A stretch of DNA of 64,000 nucleotides from Microbacterium maritypicum (GCF_041529975.1 NZ_CP168030.1:2170001-2234000); one strand, 5' to 3'; numbered from the stretch's first letter, positions 18,212 to 28,413 are shown. Program-made: numbers and translations. Notes: generated by a model from the letters alone, not told the origin.

Positions 18212-19314
18212 GGTCTCTCATCATGTCGGCGGCGATCTCGCTCGCCTTCACCCTGTTCCTGACTCCTGTCTTCCTCCGGCTCTTCCGGAAGTGGGGCTGG
18301 GGGCAGGTCATCCGCACCCCGGAGTCGGTGCACAATCCGAGCCACGAGGCGAAGCGCGGAACCCCCACCATGGGTGGCGTGATCTTCATCGTCGGATCCA
18401 TCGTCGGCTACTTCACCGGCGTGCTGGTGAGCGGCGAGGTGCCGGCACTCTCGGCGATCCTGGTGATCTGGCTGATGGTCGGCTTCGGCGCCGTGGGCTT
18501 CATCGACGACTACATGAAGGTGCGCAGCCAGCGCAGCCTCGGGCTGTCCGGCTGGCGCAAGGTGATCGGCCAGTTGCTGGTCATCATCCCCTTCGGCATC
18601 GTCGCTCTGAACTTCCCGAACAGGTGGGGGCAGATGCCGGCGAGCCCCGCGATCTCGCTCTTCCGCGACATCACCTGGCTAAACCTCTTCGCCTTCGGCG
18701 TCGTCCTCGGCTGGATCCTCTACCTCGTGTGGATCTCGATCATCGGCGTCGCGACCTCGAACAGTGTGAACCTGACAGATGGTCTCGACGGTCTCGCCGC
18801 CGGGGCCGGAGTCATCGTCGTCGGCGCCTACAGCGTGATCGCGTTCTGGCAGTTCAAGCAGCCCTGCATCGGCGGCGATCCCGACGCCCTCGGCGGATTC
18901 TACGAGGTGCGCGACCCGTTCAACCTGGCCATCATCGCGGCATCGGTCGCCGCCAGCCTCATCGGGTTCCTCTGGTGGAACGCACCCAAGGCGAAGGTCT
19001 TCATGGGTGACGTCGGCTCGATGGCGATCGGCGGCGTGATCACCGCGATGGCGATCCTGACCCGCACCGAGCTTCTCCTGCTGGTGATCGCCGGCGTGTT
19101 CGTCCTGTCCTCCGGCTCCGTCATCCTGCAGCGGGCGTACTTCAAGATCACGCGCGGCAAGCGGCTGTTCCTGATGAGTCCCTTCCATCACCACCTTGAG
19201 ATGCGCGGCTGGTCCGAGGTCACGATCGTGGTGCGCATGTGGATCATCGCCGGACTCCTTGCGGTCTCGGCGGTCGGCCTCTTCTACGTCGAGTGGCTCA
19301 CCCGTGTCGACTGA
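18208..19314 (+). CDS. mraY: Phospho-N-acetylmuramoyl-pentapeptide transferase
   Basis: 368-residue integral membrane enzyme that transfers phospho-MurNAc-pentapeptide to undecaprenyl phosphate, making lipid I. About ten membrane helices are visible. Catalytic and family motifs are GFIDDYMK (Asp pair), NSVNLTDGLDGLAAG, FMGDVGSMAIGG and PFHHHLEMRGWSE (His triad). GTG 18208 overlaps the murF stop by four bases. The tail overlaps the murD start by 11 bases. Confidence 0.97.
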   Translation: MRSLIMSAAISLAFTLFLTPVFLRLFRKWGWGQVIRTPESVHNPSHEAKRGTPTMGGVIFIVGSIVGYFTGVLVSGEVPALSAILVIWLMVGFGAVGFIDDYMKVRSQRSLGLSGWRKVIGQLLVIIPFGIVALNFPNRWGQMPASPAISLFRDITWLNLFAFGVVLGWILYLVWISIIGVATSNSVNLTDGLDGLAAGAGVIVVGAYSVIAFWQFKQPCIGGDPDALGGFYEVRDPFNLAIIAASVAASLIGFLWWNAPKAKVFMGDVGSMAIGGVITAMAILTRTELLLLVIAGVFVLSSGSVILQRAYFKITRGKRLFLMSPFHHHLEMRGWSEVTIVVRMWIIAGLLAVSAVGLFYVEWLTRVD

Positions 19315-20839
19315 TCGCCTGAGCGGACTCACGAGCTGGAACGCCGATTGGCGTGATCTCCGCGTCGCCGTGCTCGGCTTGTCGATGACGGGCTTCTCGG
19401 TGGCCGACACTCTCGCAGAGCTCGGTGCGGAGGTGCTCGTCCTCAGCGAGTCCGCAGAAGAGGAGTATGCGCGTCTGCTCCCGGTGATCGGTGCCGCGCT
19501 CGAACTCGGCTCCCTGGCCGAGGTGCCGGCCGCACTGGTGGACTTCGCCCCCGAAGTGGTGATCGCCTCGCCCGGTTTCTCGCCGTCGCACTCCGTGATC
19601 CGCTGGGCCCAGGCGTCGGGAATCGCGATCTGGGGCGATGTCGAACTCGCCTGGCGTGTCCGTGACAAGGTGCTCCGCGCCGACGGAACGCCGGCTGATT
19701 GGGTGCTCATCACCGGGACCAACGGCAAGACGACCACGACGCAGCTCACGGCCTCGCTGCTGGTCGAGGGTGGCCTTCGTGCGGCGCCCTGCGGCAACAT
19801 CGGCGTACCCGTCCTCGACGCGGTGCGGGATCCCGCCGGCTTCGACGTGCTCGTGGTCGAGCTCTCCAGCCACCAGCTCTGGTACCTCGGCCAGTCGCGG
19901 CCCGAGGGCGAGCTCTTCCCCCACGCGGCCGTGTGCCTCAACCTCGCCGACGACCACCTGGTGTGGCACGGCAGCGCCCAGGCATATCGCGACGCGAAGG
20001 CCGTGGTCTACCGCAACACCCGCGTCGCCTGTGTCTACAACAAGGCCGATGAGGCGACCCGGCTCATGGTCGAAGAAGCCGAGGTCGTCGAAGGAGCCCG
20101 CGCGATCGGTTTCGATCTCGGCATCCCCGGACCGAGCGACCTCGGCATCGTGGAGGGGCTCATCGTCGACCGCGCCTTCCTCGACGACCGCGCACGCAGC
20201 GCTCTCGAGCTGACGACCATCGCGGCCCTGGACGAGGCCGGGCTCGCGGCTCCGCACATCGTCCAGAACATCCTCGCCGCCAGTGCTCTGGCGCGGTCAC
20301 TGGGAGTCGAACCGGAGGCGATCCACACGGCGCTGCAGAATTTCCGGCTGGACGCGCACCGCATCCAGGTCATCGCGCGGCATGCGGGCGTCACCTGGGT
20401 TGACGACTCCAAGGCCACCAATCCGCACGCCGCGGCGTCGTCGCTGCGGGCCTACCCCGGCGCGGTGTGGATCGTCGGGGGTGACTTGAAGGGCGTCGAC
20501 ATCGCCGATCTGGTCGCCGATGTCGGTGCCACGGCGCGAGCCGCTGTCGTGATCGGGGTCGAGAGGGACTCCGTGGTCGCGGCATTCCAGCGACACGCGC
20601 CGTCGGTACCGGTGTTCGAGGTCGATGCTGGCGAGACTGGACAGGTCATGAACCGTGTCGTGGAGATCGCGTCGGGGATCGTCGAAGGCGAGGGCACAGT
20701 CCTGCTGGCCCCGGCGGCGGCATCGTTCGATCAGTTCTCGAGCTACGCGGATCGAGGTCACCGTTTCGCCGAGGCGGTGCGTGACTGGATAGACCGGGGG
20801 AGCGCCGATGACGCAGGTGTCCCGCCCTCCGCGCTCTGA
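19304..20839 (+). CDS. murD: UDP-MurNAc-L-Ala--D-Glu ligase
   Basis: 511-residue cytoplasmic Mur ligase that adds D-glutamate to UDP-MurNAc-L-alanine. The N-terminal Rossmann-like domain (VAVLGLSMTGFSVADTLAELG), the ATP loop ITGTNGKTTTTQL (about 140-152), and HRIQVIARHAGVTWVDDSKA typical of MurD are present. GTG 19304 is chosen (VSTDRLSGL) because it lies just inside the mraY end; upstream in-frame starts are inside mraY. The start of ftsW lies 32 bases before its stop. Confidence 0.94.
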   Translation: MSTDRLSGLTSWNADWRDLRVAVLGLSMTGFSVADTLAELGAEVLVLSESAEEEYARLLPVIGAALELGSLAEVPAALVDFAPEVVIASPGFSPSHSVIRWAQASGIAIWGDVELAWRVRDKVLRADGTPADWVLITGTNGKTTTTQLTASLLVEGGLRAAPCGNIGVPVLDAVRDPAGFDVLVVELSSHQLWYLGQSRPEGELFPHAAVCLNLADDHLVWHGSAQAYRDAKAVVYRNTRVACVYNKADEATRLMVEEAEVVEGARAIGFDLGIPGPSDLGIVEGLIVDRAFLDDRARSALELTTIAALDEAGLAAPHIVQNILAASALARSLGVEPEAIHTALQNFRLDAHRIQVIARHAGVTWVDDSKATNPHAAASSLRAYPGAVWIVGGDLKGVDIADLVADVGATARAAVVIGVERDSVVAAFQRHAPSVPVFEVDAGETGQVMNRVVEIASGIVEGEGTVLLAPAAASFDQFSSYADRGHRFAEAVRDWIDRGSADDAGVPPSAL

Positions 20840-22013
20840 GTCCGGCGGACTCGCCGCCAGGGTGTCGCTCGGACGCCGGTTCACGCCGGTGTCGACCGAG
20901 TTCCTCCTCATCGCGTCGACCGCCCTGCTGCTGACACTCTTCGGCCTGGTCATGGTGCTCTCCGCGACCAGCGCGACCGCGGTCGCGAGCGGAGCCGATC
21001 CGATGGGCGGCGTCCTCCGCCAGGGCGTGTTCGCGCTCCTCGGAGTCCCGCTGATGTTCCTGATCAGCCGTCTACCCGTCGCGTTCCTGAAGAAGATGGC
21101 GTGGCCCGCGCTGTTCGGCGCCGTCGCCCTGCAGCTACTCGTGTTCACCCCCCTGGGGATCGAAGACGGCGGAAACCGGAACTGGATCGACATCGGCGGC
21201 TTCACGCTGCAGCCCTCCGAGTTCCTGAAGCTCGCACTGGCTCTGTGGATCGCCGCGGTGCTGCTGCGCAAGCAGGCCATGCTCGGCACCTGGCACCACG
21301 TCTTCATCCCCGTGATCCCGGTCGGGGCGCTGGCGATCGGTACCGTGCTCGCCGGCAAGGACCTCGGCACCGCGATGGTGCTGGTGCTCATCCTGCTGGG
21401 CTGTCTCTTCTTCTCGGGCGTCAAGCTTCGCCTGTTCATCATCCCGGTGGTGATCGGCATCGGCGCGGTCCTCGCCTACGCGCTGTCGAGCCAGGACCGG
21501 ATGCGGCGCATCACGGCGACCTGCGACAACATGGCGCTGTACGAGAGCGACTGCTACCAGTCCATCCACGGCATCTGGGGGATGGCATCGGGCGGGATAT
21601 TCGGGCTCGGACTCGGCAACTCCCAGGAGAAGTACGGCTGGCTGCCCGCCGCCGGCAACGACTTCATCTTCGCGATCGTCGGGGAAGAGCTCGGGCTGAT
21701 CGGCTGCATCGTCGTTCTGGCGCTGTTCACGTTCTTCACGGTCGGTGCCTTCCACGTGATCCGGAAGACGCCGGATCCCTTCATCCGCGTCGCGGCCGGC
21801 GGAATCACGGTGTGGATCGTCGGTCAGGCCGTGCTCAACATCGGCGTCGTCATCGGTGTGTTCCCGGTGATGGGAGTCCCGCTCCCGTTCATGTCTCAGG
21901 GAGGCACGGCACTGCTCGCCGTGCTGATCGCGTGTGGGGTGCTGCTCGCCTTCGCGCGCACCATTCCCGTGGTCGAGAAGCCCTCAGCCGAGCGGGGTAG
22001 GGTCACCAGGTGA
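20808..22013 (+). CDS. ftsW: Septal peptidoglycan polymerase FtsW (SEDS family)
   Basis: 401-residue SEDS-family glycosyltransferase with ten predicted membrane helices that polymerises lipid II at the septum with FtsI. Family signatures are GNRNWIDIGGFTLQPSEFLK, GKDLGTAMV, YQSIHGIWGMASGGIFGLGL, AAGNDFIFAIVGEELGLIG and the C-terminal PLPFMSQGGTALLA. The location between murD and murG supports FtsW over RodA. It overlaps murD by 32 bases and murG by four (GTGA). Confidence 0.95.
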   Translation: MTQVSRPPRSESGGLAARVSLGRRFTPVSTEFLLIASTALLLTLFGLVMVLSATSATAVASGADPMGGVLRQGVFALLGVPLMFLISRLPVAFLKKMAWPALFGAVALQLLVFTPLGIEDGGNRNWIDIGGFTLQPSEFLKLALALWIAAVLLRKQAMLGTWHHVFIPVIPVGALAIGTVLAGKDLGTAMVLVLILLGCLFFSGVKLRLFIIPVVIGIGAVLAYALSSQDRMRRITATCDNMALYESDCYQSIHGIWGMASGGIFGLGLGNSQEKYGWLPAAGNDFIFAIVGEELGLIGCIVVLALFTFFTVGAFHVIRKTPDPFIRVAAGGITVWIVGQAVLNIGVVIGVFPVMGVPLPFMSQGGTALLAVLIACGVLLAFARTIPVVEKPSAERGRVTR

Positions 22014-23086
22014 CCTCGTACCTCCTCGCCGGCGGTGGCACCGCCGGCCATGTGAACCCCCTGCTCGCCGTCGCCGACGCACTTCGTGAACGCGACGCCG
22101 ATGCCACCGTGCTCGTGCTCGGTACGGCCGAGGGGCTGGAGTCCCGGCTGGTACCTGCTCGAGGGTACGAATTGCTCGTCGTCGACAAGGTCCCGTTCCC
22201 GCGTCGTCCGAACCGCCAGGCCGCGGCCTTCCCGATGCGGTTCCGCAAGGCGATCGCTCAGGTGCGCGCGCACATCCGCCGACACGGCGTCGATGTCGTC
22301 GTCGGATTCGGGGGCTACGCATCCGCACCCGCCTACGTGGCTGCGCGGCGTGAGGGCGTGCCGTTCGTGGTGCACGAGGCCAACGCCAAGCCCGGTCTCG
22401 CCAACGTGCTCGGGGCCCGCCGTGCCGCGGCCGTAGGCGTGGCGTTCGAGGGCACGCCGCTCCGGGGCAGCGAGACGGTCGGGATGCCGCTGCGCCAGGA
22501 GGTCATCACGCTCGATCGTGCGGCGACGCGCGTGGAGGCCGCGGACTACTTCGGTCTCGACCCGGATCGCCCGGTGCTGCTCGCGTTCGGCGGCTCGCTC
22601 GGCGCCCAGCGCCTCAACGAGGCCCTCGCGGACTCCTGGCGCGATGTCCTCGCAGCCGGGTGGCAGCTGCTGCACGTGACGGGCGAGCGCAGCGATCTCG
22701 CCGATCCAGGCGCCGAGGGGTACGCGCTGCGGCGCTACGTCGACCGGATGGATCTGGCCTTCGCTCTGGCGGACCTGATCGTGTCGCGGTCCGGCTCGGC
22801 GACGGTCAGCGAGATCAGTGCGCTGGGCATCCCCGCCCTCTACGTGCCGTACTCGGTCGGCAACGGCGAGCAGCGCCTGAACGCGGCGTCTGCGGTGGCG
22901 GCAGGAGCGGCCGAGCTTCTCGACGACGCGACGTTCGACGGCGACGCCGTACGGCGGATCGTCGTGCCGGTCCTGGGAGACAGGGACAGGCTCGACCGGA
23001 TGGCCGCCGCGGCCGAGACGGCGGGCACCCGCAACGGCACCGAGAACGTGATCGGGTTGATCGACCGCGCATTGGACGCGGTCTGA
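22010..23086 (+). CDS. murG: UDP-GlcNAc:lipid I N-acetylglucosaminyltransferase
   Basis: 358-residue GT28 glycosyltransferase at the inner face of the membrane that converts lipid I to lipid II. The N-terminal loop LLAGGGTAGHVNPLLAVADAL, the GFGGYASAPAY motif, HEANAKPGLAN, and the UDP-GlcNAc-binding FGGSLGAQRLNEAL and SRSGSATVSEISALG segments are clear. GTG 22010 overlaps the ftsW stop by four bases. Confidence 0.96.
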   Translation: MTSYLLAGGGTAGHVNPLLAVADALRERDADATVLVLGTAEGLESRLVPARGYELLVVDKVPFPRRPNRQAAAFPMRFRKAIAQVRAHIRRHGVDVVVGFGGYASAPAYVAARREGVPFVVHEANAKPGLANVLGARRAAAVGVAFEGTPLRGSETVGMPLRQEVITLDRAATRVEAADYFGLDPDRPVLLAFGGSLGAQRLNEALADSWRDVLAAGWQLLHVTGERSDLADPGAEGYALRRYVDRMDLAFALADLIVSRSGSATVSEISALGIPALYVPYSVGNGEQRLNAASAVAAGAAELLDDATFDGDAVRRIVVPVLGDRDRLDRMAAAAETAGTRNGTENVIGLIDRALDAV

Positions 23087-23111
23087 CACGGTCGTTGACA
23101 CCGAAGAAAAG

Positions 23112-23117
23112 TAGACT
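23112..23117 (+). promoter_or_regulatory. Candidate -10 box of murC
   Basis: TAGACT in the 40-base gap between murG and murC, nine bases before the ATG. It suggests an internal promoter within the division cluster. Confidence 0.4.
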
Positions 23118-23126
23118 GAAGCGGAC

Positions 23127-24527
23127 ATGATCAGACCCGACCTCTCCCTCCCCATTCCCGAGACGATCACCGCTGCGCACTTCATCGGCATCGGCGGTTC
23201 CGGCATGAGCGGCCTCGCGAAGATGTTCCTCGACGCGGGTATCCGCGTCTCCGGCAGCGACCGGGCGGACAGCGACAATCTGCGTGCCCTGGCGGACGCG
23301 GGCGCGACGGTGCACGTCGGCCACGACGCCGCCCACCTCGGTGATGCCGACACCGTCGTGCACACGGGCGCGATCTGGCCCGAGAACCCCGAGTTCGTGA
23401 CGGCGAAGGCTCGCGGCCTGCACGTGATCCACCGGTCGCAGGCACTGCATTGGCTGATCGGTTCGCGGCGGCTGGTCTCGGTCGCCGGTGCCCACGGGAA
23501 GACCACCTCGACCGGGATGATCGTCACGGCGCTGCGTGAGCTGGGCGCCGACCCGCACTTCGTCAACGGAGGCGTCATCGAGCAGCTCGGCACCTCGAGT
23601 GCCACGGGCACGGGCGACCTGTTCGTGGTCGAGGCCGACGAGTCCGACGGCACGTTCCTGCTCTACGACACCGCGGTGGCGCTCATCACCAATGTCGATC
23701 CTGACCACCTCGACCACTACGGCTCGGAAGAGGCATTCCACGACGCTTTCGTGCGGTTCGCCGATGCCGCCACCGAAGCCGTCGTCATCTCGAGCGACGA
23801 CGCCGGTGCGCTCCGCGTCGGTGCAGGGCTGTCCCACCCGAACGTGCTCACGTTCGGCCAGGCGGAGAACGCCGACGTGCGCGTCACCGACATCGTCGCG
23901 GCCGGACTGGTCGCCGCGACCATCAGCCAAGGGGATGAGCAGGCGCGCATGCAGCTCGCGGTCCCCGGCGTGCACAACGCGATCAACGCGGCCGGAGTCG
24001 TCGCGGTGCTCCGAGCACTCGGGTACCCGCTCGTCGACGCCGTGCGCGCGGTCGAGGGCTTCGCCGGGACCGTGCGCCGCCTGGAGCAGCACGGCGTCGA
24101 ACGAGGCGTCACGGTCTACGACGACTACTCGCACCATCCGACGGAGGTGCGGGCGGCGCTCGAGGCCATGCGCAGCATCGCGGGGTCGGGACGGATCATC
24201 GCGATCCAGCAGCCGCACACCTACTCCCGCACACAGCACATGTATCAGGAGTTCGCCGACGTCCTCGAGGAGTTCGCCGATCACACGGTGATGCTCGACG
24301 TGTACGGCGCTCGCGAAGACCCCGTCCCCGGTGTCACGGGCGAGCTGGTGAGCACGGCGTTCCGCGATCCGTCGCATGTGCACTTCGTCGCCGACTGGCA
24401 GCAGGCGGCCGACTACACCGCCGCGGTGGCCCGTGATGGCGACTTCGTCGTCACGCTCGGCTGCGGCAACGTCTACCAGATCATCCCGCAGGTCCTGGAT
24501 TCGCTGCGCCGGACCGACGAGGCGTAA
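23127..24527 (+). CDS. murC: UDP-N-acetylmuramate--L-alanine ligase
   Basis: 466-residue Mur ligase that adds L-alanine to UDP-MurNAc, the first peptide step. It shows [20 protein letters not shown] at the start, the ATP loop [13 protein letters not shown] (about 113-125), [12 protein letters not shown], the DHLDHYGS motif and [14 protein letters not shown]. Length is standard. It follows murG by 40 bases with a possible -10, and ftsQ starts two bases after its stop. Confidence 0.96.
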   Translation: MIRPDLSLPIPETITAAHFIGIGGSGMSGLAKMFLDAGIRVSGSDRADSDNLRALADAGATVHVGHDAAHLGDADTVVHTGAIWPENPEFVTAKARGLHVIHRSQALHWLIGSRRLVSVAGAHGKTTSTGMIVTALRELGADPHFVNGGVIEQLGTSSATGTGDLFVVEADESDGTFLLYDTAVALITNVDPDHLDHYGSEEAFHDAFVRFADAATEAVVISSDDAGALRVGAGLSHPNVLTFGQAENADVRVTDIVAAGLVAATISQGDEQARMQLAVPGVHNAINAAGVVAVLRALGYPLVDAVRAVEGFAGTVRRLEQHGVERGVTVYDDYSHHPTEVRAALEAMRSIAGSGRIIAIQQPHTYSRTQHMYQEFADVLEEFADHTVMLDVYGAREDPVPGVTGELVSTAFRDPSHVHFVADWQQAADYTAAVARDGDFVVTLGCGNVYQIIPQVLDSLRRTDEA

Positions 24528-24529
24528 CG

Positions 24530-25471
24530 ATGCGCCGTCCCGCACCGCTTCCGTCCGCACCGGAGAGCCCGGTGGAGAAGGGCGACGCGTCAGAAGCACG
24601 GGCACGCCACGGACGGCGGAGCGACCGCAGCGGGGTGCGGTCCGAACCGGATGGGTCGGTGCCGGAGCCTCCGGCCCACGACGGATTCTACGCTGCTGGC
24701 GCGGACGAGCCGGAGCCGACCTCGACGCGCGACGTGTGGCGCGCGGCACGGGCCCGTCGCAAGGCCCTCCGTTCAGAGATCCGGCGCTTCACGCAGCGCT
24801 CCCGGCGTCGGCGGATCGTCTGGCTGAGCAGCATCGGCGCCGTGGTCCTGCTGATCGGGGGCAGTGTCGCGGCCGCGTACAGCCCATTGTTCGCCGTGGA
24901 GAAGATCTCCGTGGTCGGGGCCGCGAGCCTCGACCCCGCCGCCATCGAGGCGGCCCTGGGCGACCAGCTCGGCACACCACTGGCGCTCGTGGACACCAGC
25001 GAGGTGAAGGCTGCGCTGCTGGCGTTCCCGCTCATCGAGACGTACGCACTCGAAGCGCGTCCTCCGCACGACCTCACGGTGCGGATCGTGGAACGCACGC
25101 CGGTCGGCGTCATCCGATCGGGTGCCGGGTACACCCTCGTCGATGCCGCGGGAGTCGCTCTCTCGACCACGTCCGATCAGCCGGCGGGACAGCCGGTGAT
25201 CGAGGTCGACGGCGGCGTGGAGTCGCGTGCTTTCCAGAGCGCCGGTCTCGTCGTGCGCGCGCTGCCGGCAGATGTCCGCGCTGCGCTCACGGGTGTGCGT
25301 GCGACGACCGCGGACGATGTGACCCTGACCCTCGATTCCGGGCTGACCGTGGTCTGGGGAAGTGCGGAGGAGTCTGCGCTCAAGGCGCTCGCCCTCTCGG
25401 CAGCCATGGTCAAGAACCCGGACGCCGCCTCCATCGACGTCACTTCTCCTGAGGTAGCCGTCGTCGGCTGA
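24530..25471 (+). CDS. ftsQ: Cell division protein FtsQ
   Basis: 313-residue bitopic protein with a long hydrophilic cytoplasmic tail (1-95), one membrane helix (about 96-116), a POTRA domain directly after it (FAVEKISVVGAASLDPAAIE, to about 190), and an FtsQ/DivIB C-terminal region. FtsQ works with FtsL and FtsB to recruit and control FtsW-FtsI. It sits two bases after murC and before ftsZ, the normal actinobacterial position with no ftsA. Confidence 0.92.
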   Translation: MRRPAPLPSAPESPVEKGDASEARARHGRRSDRSGVRSEPDGSVPEPPAHDGFYAAGADEPEPTSTRDVWRAARARRKALRSEIRRFTQRSRRRRIVWLSSIGAVVLLIGGSVAAAYSPLFAVEKISVVGAASLDPAAIEAALGDQLGTPLALVDTSEVKAALLAFPLIETYALEARPPHDLTVRIVERTPVGVIRSGAGYTLVDAAGVALSTTSDQPAGQPVIEVDGGVESRAFQSAGLVVRALPADVRAALTGVRATTADDVTLTLDSGLTVVWGSAEESALKALALSAAMVKNPDAASIDVTSPEVAVVG

Positions 25472-25593
25472 CGCCTTTCGAGGTCGAGCCGACGGCTTTC
25501 CCGGGGGAATGGCGCGACACGCCCAGGCGATTGCGCGCGCGCAGGCAGGCGGCGCTTACCTTCGATCAAAGAGAACGCAATACCGGGAAATAC

Positions 25594-25627
25594 TTTACAC
25601 CTCTAGTTGAGGTTTAAGGTTCACCCT
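25594..25627 (+). promoter_or_regulatory. ftsZ promoter region with inverted repeat
   Basis: This lies in an A/T-rich patch in the 186-base gap before ftsZ. TTTACA (25594-25599) could be a -35 and TAAGGT (25615-25620) a -10, at a slightly short spacing of 15. The inverted repeat ACCTC-TAGTT-GAGGT (25599-25613) lies between them. The predicted leader of about 30 bases carries CGGAGG (25647-25652). Confidence 0.45.
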
Positions 25628-25657
25628 TTTCCAGGCTCGAATAATCGGAGGCCGGCC

Positions 25658-26800
25658 ATGAGCCAGAACCAGAACTACCTCGCCGTGATCAAGGTCGTCG
25701 GCGTCGGCGGTGGCGGCGTCAATGCCGTCAATCGCATGATCGATCTCGGTCTCCGCGGAGTCGAGTTCATCGCCGTCAACACCGACGCGCAGGCGCTGCT
25801 GATGAGCGACGCCGACGTCAAGCTCGATGTGGGCCGTGAGCTCACCCGCGGCCTCGGTGCCGGCGCGGACCCCGAAGTGGGTCGACGCGCCGCGGAGGAT
25901 CACGCCGAGGAGATCGAGCAGGCCCTGACCGGCGCCGACATGGTCTTCGTGACCGCCGGCGAAGGCGGCGGAACCGGAACCGGAGGTGCCCCGGTCGTCG
26001 CTCGCATCGCGAAGTCCATCGGCGCCCTCACCATCGGTGTCGTCACCAAGCCGTTCTCCTTCGAAGGTCGCCGCCGTCAGAGCCAGGCGGAGGCCGGCGT
26101 CGCCAAGCTCAAGGAAGAGGTCGACACCCTCATCGTGGTGCCGAACGACCGTCTCCTCGAGATCAGCGATCGCGGCATCTCGATGATCGAGGCCTTCGCC
26201 ACCGCCGACCAGGTTCTGCTCGCCGGTGTCCAGGGCATCACCGACCTCATCACGACCCCGGGTCTGATCAACCTCGATTTCGCCGACGTCAAGTCGGTCA
26301 TGCAGGGCGCAGGTTCGGCGCTCATGGGCATCGGCTCCGCTCGCGGCGCCGACCGTGCGATCAAGGCCGCAGAGCTCGCCGTGGAGTCGCCGCTCCTCGA
26401 AGCATCCATCGAGGGTGCGCACGGTGTGCTGCTCTCGATCCAGGGAGGATCGAACCTCGGCATCTTCGAGATCCACGATGCCGCCGACCTCGTCAAGGAG
26501 GCCGCGCACCCCGAGGCGAACATCATCTTCGGTACGGTCATCGACGACACCCTCGGTGACGAGGTGCGCGTGACCGTGATCGCCGCCGGGTTCGACGGGG
26601 GAGAGCCCTCGCTGCGCCTCGACCCGATGGTGGTCTCGCGTCCGTCGGCCGCGACACTTCCTGAGGTGTCCCTCCCGGAAGAGTCCGAGACGAAGAGCGA
26701 GCCCGCACAGGCCGAGCCCGTGCACCAGCGGGTGCCCGCCACGAGCATCGAGCCGGCCTTCGCCGACGACGACATCGACATCCCCGAATTCCTGAAGTGA
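25658..26800 (+). CDS. ftsZ: Cell division GTPase FtsZ
   Basis: 380-residue tubulin homologue that polymerises into the Z ring. It has the glycine-rich nucleotide motif [15 protein letters not shown], the tubulin signature GGGTGTG (103-109), the T7-loop region [11 protein letters not shown], and a C-terminal linker ending in the conserved peptide [11 protein letters not shown], which binds partners such as SepF and FtsW. ATG 25658 is preceded by CGGAGG. The yggS-type gene overlaps its stop by four bases (GTGA). Confidence 0.98.
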   Translation: MSQNQNYLAVIKVVGVGGGGVNAVNRMIDLGLRGVEFIAVNTDAQALLMSDADVKLDVGRELTRGLGAGADPEVGRRAAEDHAEEIEQALTGADMVFVTAGEGGGTGTGGAPVVARIAKSIGALTIGVVTKPFSFEGRRRQSQAEAGVAKLKEEVDTLIVVPNDRLLEISDRGISMIEAFATADQVLLAGVQGITDLITTPGLINLDFADVKSVMQGAGSALMGIGSARGADRAIKAAELAVESPLLEASIEGAHGVLLSIQGGSNLGIFEIHDAADLVKEAAHPEANIIFGTVIDDTLGDEVRVTVIAAGFDGGEPSLRLDPMVVSRPSAATLPEVSLPEESETKSEPAQAEPVHQRVPATSIEPAFADDDIDIPEFLK

Positions 26801-27504
26801 CCTCGGCGGTCGACGGCCAGGAGCCATCGGGCCTGGCTGCGCGGCTGGCGGCGATCGACGAACGGATCGCCGCCGCCGCGCGTGCCGCAGGCAGAGATCC
26901 AGAAGAGCTCACCAGGATCGTGGTGACGAAGTTCCACCCGGCATCGCTCGTGCGCGACCTGCATGCGATCGGTGTGCGCGCGGTCGGCGAGAACCGACAG
27001 CAGGAGCTGTCGGCCAAGCAGGCTGAGCTCGCCGCCCTCGACCTGGCCTGGCACTTCATCGGCCAGGGGCAGACCAACAAGGCGGCGGCCATCCGTCGCA
27101 GCGCCGATGTGGTGCACTCGGTCGACCGAGACCGGTTCGCCGATGCCCTGCACAGAGCCGCCGACGGCGACGATGTGCTCGACGTGCTCGTGCAGGTCAA
27201 CCTGACGGATGATCCGGGTAGAGGAGGCGTGGCCCCCGCCGATGCGGTCGGTCTTGTCGAGCATGTGCTCGCCCTGCCCTCCCTGCGTCTGCGCGGCGTG
27301 ATGGCTGTCGCTCCTCTCGATGAGGAGCCTGCTGCCGCATTCGCTCGGCTGCGCGACGTCTCCGACGTCGTCCGAGCCACCGCCCCTGACGCGACTTGGA
27401 TCTCGGCCGGGATGACCGGCGACTTCGCCGAGGCGATCGCCGCCGGCGCGACACACCTGCGGATCGGCTCCGCAATCACCGGACCCCGGCCCGACCGGGG
27501 TTAA
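26797..27504 (+). CDS. YggS-family PLP homeostasis protein
   Basis: 235-residue YggS/PROSC-type pyridoxal-phosphate-binding protein with a single alanine-racemase-like TIM barrel. The PLP-lysine segment is [13 protein letters not shown]; other marks are [32 protein letters not shown] and [22 protein letters not shown]. The family maintains cellular PLP balance and is not known to be a racemase. FIGQGQTNK replaces the usual FIGxLQxNK form. GTG 26797 overlaps the ftsZ stop; the ftsZ-yggS-sepF order is standard. Confidence 0.92.
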   Translation: MTSAVDGQEPSGLAARLAAIDERIAAAARAAGRDPEELTRIVVTKFHPASLVRDLHAIGVRAVGENRQQELSAKQAELAALDLAWHFIGQGQTNKAAAIRRSADVVHSVDRDRFADALHRAADGDDVLDVLVQVNLTDDPGRGGVAPADAVGLVEHVLALPSLRLRGVMAVAPLDEEPAAAFARLRDVSDVVRATAPDATWISAGMTGDFAEAIAAGATHLRIGSAITGPRPDRG

Positions 27505-27547
27505 CCTGTGAAAAGACCAGCCCCAAACGTTCGAACCGGAGGACACG

Positions 27548-28021
27548 ATGGGTAACCCGCTGAAGAAGACCATGGTGTATCTCGGCCTCGCCGACGAGGA
27601 AGAGGTCTATGAGGAAGAGGCGCAGGCTCCTGCCCGCGCTCACCGCGAACGTGACCGTGACCGCGAGGAGCCGGCACCGGCCCCCGTCACGCCGTTGCGC
27701 CGCCCTGTCGCCGTCCGCCAGCCGTCTGCAGGAGCCGTGAACGAGATCCTCACCGTCCACCCGAAGCAGTACCGCGACGCACAGCTGATCGCCGAGAGCT
27801 TCCGTGAGGGCGTCCCCGTCATCATCAACCTCTCCCAGATGAGCGATGCCGACGCGCGTCGCCTCATCGACTTCGCGAGCGGGCTCTCCCTCGGTCTGTA
27901 CGGCCGTATCGAGCGCGTCACTTCGAAGGTGTTCCTGCTCTCGCCGGAGAACATCGCGGTTTCGGGCCACGGGGGCATCGCACACGCAGACGCTGAGTCT
28001 GCGGGCTTCGACCAGTCGTAG
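27548..28021 (+). CDS. sepF: Cell division protein SepF
   Basis: 157-residue SepF. An N-terminal amphipathic membrane-targeting segment ([19 protein letters not shown]) is followed by a charged linker and a C-terminal SepF domain ([52 protein letters not shown]). In actinobacteria lacking FtsA, SepF anchors FtsZ to the membrane through the FtsZ C-terminal peptide. The ATG has CCGGAGG upstream. Confidence 0.96.
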   Translation: MGNPLKKTMVYLGLADEEEVYEEEAQAPARAHRERDRDREEPAPAPVTPLRRPVAVRQPSAGAVNEILTVHPKQYRDAQLIAESFREGVPVIINLSQMSDADARRLIDFASGLSLGLYGRIERVTSKVFLLSPENIAVSGHGGIAHADAESAGFDQS

Positions 28022-28024
28022 CCC

Positions 28025-28324
28025 GTGGAGCTGGTCTCCGTCGCAGCGAGCATCGTCCACCTGGTGCTGCTGCTGTACATCTTCGTGCTCTTCGCGCGCC
28101 TCATCCTGGACTACATCCCGATGTTCAATCGGGAATGGCGTCCGAAGGGTTTCGGTCTGGTCGCCGCTGAGGCCGTCTACACGGTCACCGATCCACCCAT
28201 CCGGTTCTTCCGGAGGCTCATCCCACCGCTGCGGATCGGATCGCTGTCACTCGACTTCGGGTTCACACTCACCCTGTTGGTGGTGCTGATCCTGATGAAC
28301 ATCGTGCGGCTTTTCATCCGCTGA
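28025..28324 (+). CDS. YggT-family membrane protein
   Basis: 99-residue YggT-type protein with two membrane helices (about 4-27 and 76-97) joined by the conserved loop FARLILDYIPMF and EAVYTVTDPPIRFFRRLIPP. GTG 28025 lies three bases after the sepF stop. The family is linked to division clusters and, in some organisms, to osmotic or membrane homeostasis; its molecular activity is unknown. Confidence 0.9.
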   Translation: MELVSVAASIVHLVLLLYIFVLFARLILDYIPMFNREWRPKGFGLVAAEAVYTVTDPPIRFFRRLIPPLRIGSLSLDFGFTLTLLVVLILMNIVRLFIR

Positions 28325-28407
28325 ACTCCGCCCGCTCCGTGTGTCGGGCACGCCCCGAGTTCGTGTTCTCTGGGTGTCGCGACATCGCGGCGCTGAGGCG
28401 CGGGGGC

Positions 28408-28413
28408 TATGCT
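28408..28413 (+). promoter_or_regulatory. Candidate -10 box of divIVA
   Basis: TATGCT in the 181-base gap before divIVA; a leader of about 90 bases ends in AAAGAGGAG (28490-28498). The rest of the gap holds nothing I recognise. Confidence 0.35.

Noticed and set aside
23095..23117. TTGACA with TAGACT as a full sigma-70 promoter for murC
   Set aside because: Only 11 bases separate the two hexamers, too few for a normal promoter. I keep TAGACT as a candidate -10 and discard the TTGACA.
25472..25593. Possible small gene or RNA in the first part of the ftsQ-ftsZ gap
   Set aside because: No convincing start with ribosome site and no stable hairpin with a U run; it reads as promoter-proximal spacer.
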